DNA of 64,000 nt, taken from assembly GCF_900497805.2 (NCBI RefSeq), contig NW_020948983.1, positions 24,453,176-24,517,175 on the forward strand, given 5' to 3'. This document shows, one piece after another, positions 10,353 to 20,568 of the stretch; the first letter of the stretch is position 1; each line of letters opens with the position of its first letter. The notes under the pieces are model-generated. The model saw only the letters and a program-made list of their open reading frames with translations. It made no database searches and was not told the DNA's origin. Source of the DNA: Vombatus ursinus (lineage: Eukaryota; Chordata; Mammalia; Diprotodontia; Vombatidae). A program made the translations under genes and the position numbers.

Positions 10353-10925
10353 AATATTTATAGCACTACTTTCTGTGGTAGCAAAGAATTGGAAACTGAA
10401 GGGATGCTCATCCATTGGGGAATGGTTGAATAAGTCATAGCACATGACTGTGATAGAGGATATTCTACTGTAAGAAATGATGAGGGGGGTAGTTTGAGGG
10501 AAAAAAAGAAAGCATGGCAAGACATGTATGAATTGATTCAAGGTGAAGTGAGATGAACCAGGAGATCAGTGTGCACAGGAACAGCAATGTTGTAATGATT
10601 ATCAACTGTGAAAGACTCGGCTACTCTAACCAATACAATGATCCAAGGCAATTCTGAAGGACTCATGATGAAAAAATTCTGTCCACCTCCAGAGAGGTAA
10701 CTGAAGAACTCTAAGTTCAAATTGAAGTATAATTTTCCCACTGCATTTTTTATTCTTTTGCCTTTTTGCGATACAGCTAATATAAAAATATGTTTTGCAT
10801 TATTTCACATGTATAGTTGGAAAAAAAAGGCTATAGAAGATCACACTGAAGATTTAGAGCTGTAAGGCATTATGTTATATGCCTATTTACACATACCTTT
10901 TATCAATAAAAAAGATAATACCAAA

Positions 10926-11900
10926 AACAAAATAAAAATTTGTAGATTGAGGTATGATTTTAAGAGGAGTATCATTTTGACAGAGGAAATTTAGGGAATT
11001 GGGACTCTTATTTATATAAATGATAAGTAAGGAGGCTCTTCTTTAAATCATTGACATAGATAAGAACCAGTATAGGTACCTGAGAGAAAAAACTGTCGTG
11101 ATACCCTTAGGAGAAAAATTAAAGACAGAGGAGGAGAATAAAAAGCTGTTCTATTAAGACTGCCAGTTGACATAATGCTTCAGCTAGGTGCTTCCTGATT
11201 GGTGGGATAAAGAATTGGCTTAATTGTCCAAGAGCTTCAGTGATAGCTATTGCCTTTCAGTACTACCTAGAATTGGAGAGAAACGCTGTTTTTGCTCTGA
11301 GTACTACCTGCAGCTTATCGAAGAAAAGCAGAGGGGACTTTGCAGCTGCTCTGTATTCTGATTCACTTAGTAGATTTGTTTATCTGATTTAAGGACACAG
11401 TTTGAGCTGTTTCTTGGAGCTCTGTTTTGATCAGACAATATAATGTCCAAGTGAATGAGTAACTGCCTGGGCTGGTTTGCATAGACCAGAGATACACAGT
11501 TGGGTAAACTTTGGAGTTAAATGACTTAAAGAGAACTCCTATTCACAGCAAGAGGCAACATTTTGTAAATGCCTATTTAAGGGCATTGTAAGAGTTTCAA
11601 ATGTTATGAGTGAGACAAAAGAATTTGACTTACTACAATGTGATGGGGACCAGCACTGAAACAGTGAGCAAAGAAGCAATTTGATATGGTATGCATGTAC
11701 CTGAATGGATTAATGGCATCAAAGCCTGTAGTCCACAGTTATTAGTTACCTGAAGATATGGGTTTTCATCCCTCATGTGTTTCCCTGATATGTCTTTGTA
11801 AGTATGCCCATTCTTCAACAAAGATATTGAGTAAATTAATAGAAAATTATGATGCAGATCTATTCATTCATTGTGATGAATTTATTATTTATACATTGAT
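10926..11900. other. No gene or repeat recognised
   Basis: The interval has no convincing coding frame. The part at 11150-11460 is slightly less A/T-rich and more complex than its surroundings (for example CTTCCTGATTGGTGGGATAA), so it could be unique, possibly constrained non-coding DNA, but nothing identifies a function. Confidence 0.4.
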
Positions 11901-11904
11901 GTTA

Positions 11905-12400
11905 ACCTTGGAGTTGGAAAAGATAATCTAAAATGAAGTCTTGTGTTCAAAGCCACCCTCAGAAATTTAGCAGTTGTCTGATTCTTGGCAAGTCACAGAA
12001 CATCTTTATGTGTCATTTTTCTTACCAATAAAGCAGAGGTAATAATGGTACCTATCTTTCATGGTTGTTGTGCAGATGAAATAATATATTTATAAAGTGC
12101 TATATGGGCAGCAAGACAGTGCAGTGGATATAGAACTGCACTTTGAATTGGGAAGACGTATCTTCCTGAGTTCAAATCTGGCTTCAGATACTTACTGGCT
12201 GTGTGATCCTGGGCTAGTTACTCAATCCTGTTTGTCTCAGTTCCTGTTCTGTAAAATGAGCTAAAGAAGAAAATGGCAAACTACTCCAGTATCTTTGCCA
12301 AGAAACCCCAAATGGGATCATGAAGAGTCAGACATGTCTGAAATGACCAAACAACAACACCAACACCAACAATGAAGTACTATATAAAGACTACTTATTG
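11905..12400 (+). mobile_element. MIR SINE, split by a younger SINE
   Basis: The 5' part (to 12105) has the MIR features: TTGGCAAGTCACAGAACATC, a CCAATAAAGCAGAGGTAATAATGG block, and GTTGTTGTGCAGATGAAATAA. The final few bases resume at 12386. MIR is an old tRNA-derived CORE-SINE shared by mammals. Confidence 0.85.
12106..12374 (+). mobile_element. SINE with RTE-like tail, inside MIR
   Basis: The head is GGGCAGCAAGACAGTGCAGTGG. The middle carries TTCAAATCTGGCTTCAG and CTGGCTGTGTGATCCTGGG, followed by TGTAAAATGAGC and the RTE-like end ATGAAGAGTCAGACATG with an ACAACAACAC tail. Flanks are AAGTGCTATAT (12095-12105) and AAGTACTATAT (12375-12385), an 11-bp target duplication with one mismatch. Confidence 0.92.
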
Positions 12401-12639
12401 TTATCAAATAATTAATGTAACATATAGACCAATCATACCTCTTTTGTTACTCTAAGGGTACAAAACGAGAACTAAGCAACATGGAAAAATACAAAATTCT
12501 TGATGGTGACAAAGCACAATGGAGTTCCTGGTCATGATTAAACTTATACAATAGGATAACTTATCATAACCAGAATAATATCCTTGTAATAAAATATCAG
12601 AATAACATTCTGCATTTATCAGGAAGTGTATCTAATCTA

Positions 12640-13065
12640 TTGGGCAGGACCTTGAACTTGGAACCAAAGACCTGGATTCATCTTTAAGTGCTGTCAGTTA
12701 CTCCTTGTTTAACCTTGGACAAGTCATTTTACCTCTATAAGACTCAATTCCTTCATCTTCAAAATGAAGATAATAATTGCATTAATACTTTACTGGAGTA
12801 CTTCAAGGATAATAACTGGTAATTATTAGCATGCTAAGGTTTGCAAAGAACTTTACCTACATTATTTCACTTGAACTTCATAACAATCCTATGAGGTAGG
12901 TACTACAAGCATTATTATCTTCATTTAATGGACAGGGAAATTGAGGCACATGGAGGTTAAATGATTTATCCATGATCACATATAGAGTAAGGCCAAAATT
13001 GGGATTCACATACAAATCTCTCATACCTTTAAGTCCAGCATCCTTTTCACTAAATCACATTGCCT
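12640..13065. mobile_element. Two abutting MIR-type remnants in opposite orientation
   Basis: The first part (to about 12830) reads as a forward MIR (ACCTTGGACAAGTCATTTTACC, then a CTTCATCTTCAAAATGAAG block). The second (about 12835-13065) reads as a reverse MIR-like piece: CCTATGAGGTAGGTACTAC, GGACAGGGAAATTGAGGCAC, and CATGATCACATATAGAGTAA. Both are strongly diverged. Confidence 0.7.
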
Positions 13066-13069
13066 CAAT

Positions 13070-14254
13070 TGTGATTACATGCAGAATGTACTCTGTAAAC
13101 TTTAGAGCACTAGATAAATAGAAATGATCATTATCTTCTGTTATTTATTGTACAAGTTTTACTTATCTTTGAAAGTAATATCACTGAGACTCCAAATTCT
13201 AGAAACCTTAACTATCTGGAACATAGCAGTTAGCTTAGAAGTAAGCAAAAAAAAAAAGAAAGAAAGAAAAGAAGGCAAAAAAAACCCCTTCTGAGTGATT
13301 AGAAAAATAGCTGTCACAAAACTCATGCACTTTATTACACAGGCATAGAATCCCCCTCGGGCCAAAGCATATTGACTTGGAAGTATGTCCATAATTAAGA
13401 CTACTGATTTAAGAAGTTTGGTTATATAGTTTCCACTAGCAATGTTCAGTTCTTCCTAGGTTACAGCAGACAATAGATGAGAAAAAGTTGCTGGATTCTG
13501 GCATATTGAGAAATGATAGAAGACAGCAAGTGAGGAGATAGAAGAATCAGCAATTATAATAGTGCAGTATGCTGAGGACATTCAGTGAGAGGGCAAAGTC
13601 TTTCATGTGGCAATAATGCCTGTGGGCCCTAGCGTAGCTCCAAGACAATTACTGATGATGGCAATTACAAGGATAATCATCAGTCATCAGATAAAAGTTG
13701 TCATGCCTAATATACTCTGTTTAATAAGGCAGGGTATATATAAATACACTATAGGAAGCTTTTATTTGAAATTAATAAAAATGGAAATAAAGCTTGGCAC
13801 TTAGAGAAGAAAGCTTATCTTTCTAATGAAATGGGGTCACTCTAATATAGTTTCTGGTATATAATGCATTCACTTTTTATTGGCACCATTTAATGATAAA
13901 AATGGGCAGAGGTGTCACTGTTTTCTTTTCTCCAATGGTACTATTTTTTCACAACTAAGCTCTCATATTATTCAGTTCTCTTGATTCAACTTTAAGCCTG
14001 CATCAATCTCTTCCAATTATTTATTTAATTTTTGGTCCTTTCCTCAAGGCCTTTGGCCCTTGGGGTTAAAATTCTTCTGGTTGTTTTGTATGATTTTCCA
14101 TCCTCTTTTTAGGCTCCTTTTTCATATTTGGGGAAGTATTTTGGGCACATATGACGAGGAGAAAGAATTCATTGGAAATGATGCTGCTGTTGGGAAAGAC
14201 TGAAGGCAAAAGGAAAAGGGGATGGAAGAGGTTGAGATAGATAGTGTCATGGAA
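13070..14254. other. No gene recognised; A/T-rich
   Basis: A short A/G-rich simple stretch lies at 13244-13275. No coding frame with family resemblance and no clear repeat was seen up to the RTE tail at about 14255. Confidence 0.4.
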
Positions 14255-14378
14255 ACAATGAACATGAGCTTAGCCTGACTTTGGGAGATAGTGGGGGATA
14301 GAAGGGCCTGTTGTGCTATGGTCTGTGGGGTTACAAAGGGTCAAACATGACTGAACAAATGAACAATAACAACAACAC
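14255..14378 (+). mobile_element. RTE (BovB-like) LINE 3' end
   Basis: The text GGGAGATAGTGGGGGATAGA, GGGCCTGTTGTGCTATGGTC and GGGTTACAAAGGGTCAAACA, ending with ACTGAACAAATGAACAATAA, is the characteristic 3' end of RTE/BovB-clade LINEs. The element is severely 5'-truncated, which is usual for this family. Its last 40 bases are the same motif that ends the RTE-tailed SINEs of this window. Confidence 0.75.
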
Positions 14379-14869
14379 TTTCATATTTCAGTCACATTTA
14401 TACTCCTCTTGGCCACTGGTCAAAACTGCTGTTGTCTTGATAATCATCTGTCTATTCAGTGTGACTAGTGTCTCCTTGGTACCACATTTAAAAAAAAAAA
14501 ACAAACCAAAAAAAAGAAACAAAAACTTTTCTTAATAGTTCCTATTTGACCTGAGCTTCAAGGCATTTTTTCAAGAACTGGTCCTTTTTGGTCCTTATTA
14601 TCTCAAAGTGTTTATTTTCAATAGTCTGGTTTCATTTTTCTTTTTTTTCCTCTTGATTTAATTTTATCTCAAAGTATGCCTTAGTTTTCTTTATTTCCAC
14701 TGCACATCTTATCTGCCTATCTGGGACATTTGAAGCTTCCATTGAAAACAAAAGACCTCCAGAGGACATTTTCTCTACTTGTCTTTGTGTTCATGAAAAA
14801 AAAAATGTTTATCAGAATTAATGGGAAGATTGACATGGTTATGATTGCAATAGGATTAATGCATCTTTT

Positions 14870-15010
14870 AGAGTTTGAAAGAGGCTTTAGCAATCACATA
14901 GAACAGGAAACTGAGGCTACAAGAACTAGTCTAGTCATTCATTTAGTTACTGACAGAATTAGGAGTAGAGCTGAATGAACACTCACAGTTCAGTGTTCTA
15001 TCTGCTTTAT
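14870..15010 (-). mobile_element. MIR-type remnant, reverse
   Basis: CACATAGAACAGGAAACTGAGG, followed by a block reading ATTAGGAGTAGAGCTGAATG and CAGTGTTCTATCTGC, matches the reverse complement of a MIR body (AACTGAGGC...AGTGCTCTATCC pattern). Confidence 0.65.
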
Positions 15011-15902
15011 TAATGCCACAAATAGGATGCCAATATATTATCAATTTCTAACAAAATATTGTCACTTGGCAAATATTAATTCTATTAAAGTACCAGAAAG
15101 ATCATTAAATATTACCTATCACTAGTCTAGTGTATGCTAGGAAAATTTAGATCCTGAATTGAGTAGAAATTAAGGTTATAGAAAATGGAGTTCTATCACA
15201 CACCTTTAGCTCACTCCTGCAGCTCTGACAGATATCTCTGCTATCTCCTATGCAATTATTCAGATTTCTGTTTGATATTCACTGAGACCTACTTTATGCC
15301 TCTTTAGCATCTAGCTCAAAAGATAGCATAAGTAATTCTCATTTGGACAAAGTCCAGAACCCTTTTACAGCTAACATTTTTTAAAAGACAATTTTCTCTC
15401 AATTCTATGCATTCACAGAACCAAATGTGAGTGGGTGGGGCTTGAAAATATCGATGGATAGAACTGTCTGATCATCCAGAGAACTTGCTTAGTGGGAGAG
15501 AGACTTTAGGAGTAAAGGGGCGCAGTTCAACTTAACAGCAAGAGAGTGTCCATGGCAACCAGCTTCCAGGTTTCCTTGGTGATACTGTATTTTGGCTGCA
15601 AGCCAGCAAAGAAAACACATTGGAATGAAGTCCAAAACACAAAGTCAAATGTTTTCTTTTAAATACAGAGGCCGGTTGCTGCAAGACATTCATAGTGTCC
15701 TGTAGCATATGTGTGTGGGTGGTGGTGGAGTATATCTGTCATTCTGTCTGTCTGTCTTATAAGAAAAATCCATAAAACTCTAGGATATTAGGAGAGCTCT
15801 ATAACAAGAATTTGAAATAGGAGATAAATTGCAGTAAATCACAGTCCAGTTTATAAATCTGTTTGGCTAAGCCCTCTATCAACCTCTCCCCTCACCATCT
15901 TT

Positions 15903-15934
<32 letters not shown>

Positions 15935-16124
15935 CACACACACATACACTCACATATGCACCCACACATATGAAAAAATAAAAGAAAATATATTGAGAAA
16001 TAAATGGAAAAGTAATCTTTAATATGGACTTAAGTTGGAAAAAAACTGACAAAGGTTAAAATAATGACCCTTAAATTCTTAAATTAAAAATTTCAGATTG
16101 TTTTCTCTTTTAAAACAAAATAAA
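15011..16124. other. No gene recognised; CA microsatellite at 15903-15960
   Basis: Sequence between the MIR remnant and the next L1 shows no coding frame. The only clear simple repeat is an impure CA array at 15903-15960. The 15420-15680 part is more G/C-rich than average and non-repetitive by eye. Confidence 0.45.
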
Positions 16125-16874
16125 GACTTCCAAGAGCCAAGCTGGCAGAGTAAGCAGTGAATCACAGTAGCTCTCCAGTATTCACCCTCAAACAACCATA
16201 AAATAGTGCCCCCAAACAGATCCTAGAATATCAGAACCAGTAAAAAGATGGGGTGAAACAATCTTTTAGCCCAAGAAATTTGGAAGATCATCAGGAAACA
16301 TCTGTCTAACTCTGGTAAAAGGAGAATGCAGTCCAGGACAAGAAGTGCCCCAGCAAGACAGCAGCAAGCCCCACCTCCGCAAACCAGTGGGAAATCCTGT
16401 GCCCCAGTGTGGTGGAGCAAGCACCAGAACCCCCCATGTGCCTCATCATAGACAGGAAAATGGACAGACTCCAGTTCTGAGAACCTACCATGTGCTTCAG
16501 CATAGCCCTGGGCAAACAGACAGCCACCAGACAAGACCACTAAGTGCTGCAGTGTAGCCCCAGGGAAATGCAGAAATACCCCACCAGCTCTCCAGACACC
16601 AGCACTAGGACCCTGGCTCAGCAATAGGTAAGCTGCTGACCCCTACTCTTTCCAGCAGTGCTAACCAACCCTCACCATATCCTCTCAGCACAGCACCAGA
16701 AATGAAAGTCCCTCATGGGCCTCAGGGCAACATCAGTGCAACACCATGTAAACAACCAGAACCAGCAGCCCCTGGCACAAGAAACGTGAAGTAGTGCCCC
16801 TTTCACTCCAGGAGCAGAGCTCAAATTTGAAAGAAAACAAAAAAGGTTAAAAAAAACCAAAACAAAACAAACAG

Positions 16875-17822
16875 ATGAGCAAAAAACAACAAAAATGAAT
16901 CTGGCTATGGAAAGTTATTGTGGTGACAGAGAAGATCAAAACACAGATTCAGAAGAGGACAACAATGTCAAAACTCCTATGGGTAAACCCCCAAACAGGA
17001 AGTGGTCTGAAGCCCAGAAAACGCTCATGAAAGAGCCCAAAAAGGAGATTAAAGATCATATAAAGAGGTGGAAGAAAAAAATAGAGAAAAGAAATGAAAG
17101 TGACGCATGAGAATTATGAAAAAAAGACTCAACAGCTTGGAAAAAGAAAGCAATTACTTAAAAAGTAGAACTGGTCAAATGGAAAAGGAGATATGAAAAT
17201 CCACTGAAGAAAACAGCTATCTAAAAACTAAAATTGGTCAAGTGGAAAAGGAAGTATAAAAGCTAACTGAGAACAACTCTTTTAAAGTTAGAATTGGGCA
17301 AGTGGAAACTAATAACTATGAGACACTAAGAATCAATCAAAGAAATTTAAAAGAATGAAAAAAATAGAAGAAAATATAAAATACCTCATTGGAAAAATAA
17401 CTGACAAATGGATCCAGGAGAGATAATTTAAAAATTATTGGTCAACTTGAAAATCATGATGAAAAAAAGAGCCTAGACAGAATCTTTCAAGAAATTATCA
17501 AGGAAAAGTGTCCTGATATTTTGGAACCAGAGGTCAAAATAGGCAATGAAAGAATCCACTGATCACCTCAGGAAAGAGATCCCAAAATAAAAACTCCAAG
17601 GAACATTATATCCAAATTTCTGAAAAAATACTGCAAGTGGCCAGAAAGAAACAATTCAAAACTCAGGGAGCCACAATCAGGAGTACGCAGGACTTAGGAA
17701 CTGCAATGTTAAAAGATCAAAGGTCATGAAATATGATATTCCTGAAGACAAAGGAAATAAGACTACAATCAAGAATCACCTACATGGTGAAATTAAGCAT
17801 AATACTTCAAGGGGAGAAATAG
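16875..17822 (+). pseudogene. LINE-1 ORF1 (broken)
   Basis: The ancestral start MSKKQQK lies at 16875 and is followed at once by a stop. A 71-codon open piece runs from the Met at 16895 (MNLAMESYCGDREDQNTDSEE). Three copies of the 63-bp coiled-coil unit lie at about 17130-17310 (KIGQVEKEV-type text). The RNA-binding core follows (NLKIIGQLENHDEKKSLD-like, 17425-17480) and the C-terminus ends near ILQGEK and a TAG at 17820. Confidence 0.8.
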
Positions 17823-18062
17823 TCATTCAATGAATGGATTTCAAGTTTTCATAAGGAGAAGAACAGAATTGAACAAAAAAAAAAATGTCCAATATCAAGA
17901 CCCAGGTGAAGCCTAGAAAGGGGAAAAAAGTGAAAAGAAAACAAAGAATTCAATGGAGCTGAACTGTTTGCTTCCCTACATAGGGAGATGATCCTTGGGA
18001 TTACAAATTCTCAAAAATTGTACCACTAATAGTACAGCTAGAAAGAATAATGTGCATACAGA

Positions 18063-20278
18063 CTTCCACTTCCAGGATCCAAGAAGGAGGAGTGAAAAAT
18101 AAGTTGCTCTTACCTTCCCTAATTAATCTCTGAAAGCCCAGAAAATATCACCCCAGGAAAAACCCTGGAACAACTTAATCAGAAGAAGGGGTTCAGCAGT
18201 CCTGTAGCCCAGGTAGCTTGAGGGAGTAACAGGAAAGACCCCCTTTGCCCTGGGGCAAGGGGAGCAGTACGAAATGGGAGGCATCTCAGCAAGCTAGGGG
18301 AAAGCCCCACCTCAACATACCAGGAGGAGATCCTGAAACCCAGGTGGTGGAGCAGGCAAACACCAACATCTGGACTCCCAAGTGCCTAAAAAATACAATT
18401 GGCCAAATGGGGAAGGAAGTGCAAAATCTAATAGGAGAAAACAATTTGTTAAATATTAGAATTGGGCAAATGAAAGCAAATGACTCTATGAGAGAGCAAG
18501 AATCAGCCAAACAGAAACAAAAGAATGAAAAAATAGATGAAAATGTAAAATACCTCATTGACAAAACAACTGACCTGGAAAATCGATCCAGGAGAGACAA
18601 TTTAAAAATTGGTGGTCTACCTGACAATCATGATGAAAAGAAGAACCTGAACAGTATCTTTCAGGAAATCATCAAGGAAAACTGCCCTGAGGTCCTAGAA
18701 CCAGAGAGTAAAATAGCCATAGAAAGAATCCACGGATCACCTCCTGAAAGAGATCCCAAACTGAAAATGCCAAGGAATGTAGTAGCCAAATTTCAAAACT
18801 ACCAGGTCAAAGAGGAAATACTACAGGCAGTCAAAAAGAAATAATTTAAATATACTGGAACCACAGTCAGGATTACACAGGACCTTGCAGCTTCTACATT
18901 AAAAGACCATAGGGCATGGAATATGATATGCTGTAAGGCAAAGGAGCTTGGATTACAACCAAGGATCAAACACCCAGTGAAAATGAGCATGATCTTTCAG
19001 GGAAGGAGATGGATATTCAACAAAATAGGGGACTTCTAAACCTTCCTGATAAAAAGACCAGAGCTCAACAGACTCTACAGACTCAAGAGAGACATAAAAA
19101 GGTAAACGGGACAGAAAGAAACAACATGTTATTCCTAAGGCCAAACTGTTTACATCCCTACAAGGGAAGATGACACTTGTAACTCCTGAGACCTGTATTG
19201 CCATTACACCATGTTAAAGGGGTATACACAAAGGGAGTAGGTATAAATTGACTTTGATGTAATGATAAAAAAATCTAATCAAGTGGATTAAATGGATCCA
19301 AGTAAGTGGAATAATTTGCTCTAAGTAAGAAAATGTACTGAGAAAAAAGGAAAGGAGATAGACAAGGGTAAATTACATTACAGGAAAAGGCACAAAAACC
19401 TATTACAGCAGAGGGAAAGAAGGGAGGGAGATGAGCATTGTTTGAACCTTACTCTCATAAGATTTGGCTCAAGAAGGAAATAACATAATCAGTTAGGTAT
19501 AGAAATCTAACTTGCCCTATAGGCAGTAGGAGGGAAAAGGGGAAAGAAAAGGGAGGGGGGATAGAGGGGAGGGAAGAAGTAGTAAAGGTAAAGGGGAAGA
19601 AAAGTGAGGGGGCTAATAGAAGGGAGGCGGGACTGAGGGAGGCAGTGGTCAAAAGCAAAACACTGGTGAGGAAGGAAAAGGAGAAAGGAGAAAGAAAAGC
19701 ATAAATGGGGTTGGGGGAAGAATGAAGAAAAAGACACAGTAATCATAACTGAATGTGATATATGAATGTAATATAATACTATTGTGTATAAGAAATGACG
19801 AACAAGATGACTTCATAAAAACCTGGAAAGACTTGTATGGTCTGATGCTGAGTGAAGTGAGCAGAACCAGGAGAACTTTGTACACATTAACAGCCACATT
19901 GTGTGATTACTAATATTGATAGACTTAACCCTTTTCAGCAATATAGGGATCTAAGACATCTCCAAAGGCCTCGTGATAGAAAATGCTATCCACATCCAAA
20001 GAAAGAACTATGGAATTTGGATGCAGATCAAAGCATACTATTTGCTATTTTTTTCTTCTGTTGTGTTTTGTTTCCTCTTTCTGGTGGTTCCTCCTATTGG
20101 TTCTAATTCTTACTTACAATATCACTAATGTGAAAATATGTTTAATAGCAATATATATGTATAGCCTATATCAGATTGCACACTGTCTTGGGGAGGAAGG
20201 GGGAGAAAAGTTTAAGACTCAAAAGCTTATGGAAGTGATTGTAATAAATGAAAATAAATTAATTTTTTAAAAAAAGAA
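18063..20278 (+). mobile_element. LINE-1 with ORF2 almost wholly deleted, nested in an L1
   Basis: The start (CTTCCACTTCCAGGATCCAAG) is an L1 5' UTR of the same type as the element at 2137. ORF1 follows after an internal deletion, then the spacer (18850-19740). The first 20 bases or so of the endonuclease frame (GTAATCATAACTGAATGTGA) then join the ORF2 C-terminus (EYYC, near 19770) and the normal 3' UTR with its A-rich end. The host L1 spacer is interrupted at GCATACAGA and resumes at ATATACAGAGACAGAGG, leaving ATACAGA (18056-18062 and 20279-20285) as the likely target duplication. Its intact 5' and 3' ends show it was copied or later deleted internally rather than 5'-truncated. Confidence 0.82.
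18245..18844 (+). CDS. Open frame joining L1 5' UTR to ORF1 RNA-binding region
   Basis: A 199-codon open frame starts with MPWGKGSSTKWEASQQARG, which is 5' UTR sequence (the same text stands at 2328 in another L1, upstream of its ORF1 start). Near residue 46 it passes into true ORF1: one coiled-coil unit (LKNTIGQMGKEVQNLIGENN), then DLENRSRRDNLKIGGLPDNHD (about residues 106-126) and the RNA-recognition domain to LQAVKKK. The deletion that removed the normal ORF1 N-terminus (about 0.6 kb versus the element at 2137) left the frame open. The C-terminal domain follows out of reach of this ORF. It is probably chance, as LINE ORFs have no reason to use this start, but it is one of the longer open frames in the window. 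Confidence 0.55.
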   Translation: MPWGKGSSTKWEASQQARGKPHLNIPGGDPETQVVEQANTNIWTPKCLKNTIGQMGKEVQNLIGENNLLNIRIGQMKANDSMREQESAKQKQKNEKIDENVKYLIDKTTDLENRSRRDNLKIGGLPDNHDEKKNLNSIFQEIIKENCPEVLEPESKIAIERIHGSPPERDPKLKMPRNVVAKFQNYQVKEEILQAVKKK

Positions 20279-20534
20279 TATACAGAGACAGAGGGTACAG
20301 ATGTAATGTGAATTGGAGGGAATGGCATAAAAATAATTATGGGATGAGAAAGAGGAATATACTGGGAGTAGAAGGATGGGAAAGGTAGAATGGGGTAAAT
20401 TATTTCACATGAAGAGGTATGAAAAACCTATTACAGTGGAGGGGAAGGATGGGAGGGTAGGTGATGGGCTTCACTTTAACCTTACTCTCATCAGTTTTCT
20501 CATCAGTATTGGCTCAAAGAGAAAATTATATATA

Positions 20535-20568
20535 AACATATATATATATATATGTATATATATATAAA
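20535..20568 (+). repeat. AT microsatellite
   Basis: An impure AT array lies in the L1 inter-ORF spacer, at the position matching the TG array at 9098. Confidence 0.9.

Larger units (their letters stand above)
7405..10925 (+). mobile_element. LINE-1 with large ORF2 deletion and two SINE insertions
   Basis: It starts near codon 8 of ORF1 (YRGKEDQEINSEK, like the CGDREDQNTDSEE of the 16.1-kb element). ORF1 covers about 7405-8660, interrupted by a SINE at 8065-8294. The inter-ORF spacer contains TG microsatellites. ORF2 keeps the start of the endonuclease (about 9360-9686) and then jumps directly to the C-terminal region (DKDLIS-like, 9700), so more than 2 kb is lost. A second SINE sits at 9790-10036. 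The 3' UTR runs from about 10550 and ends in A-rich sequence near 10920. It is more diverged than the element before it. Confidence 0.8.
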
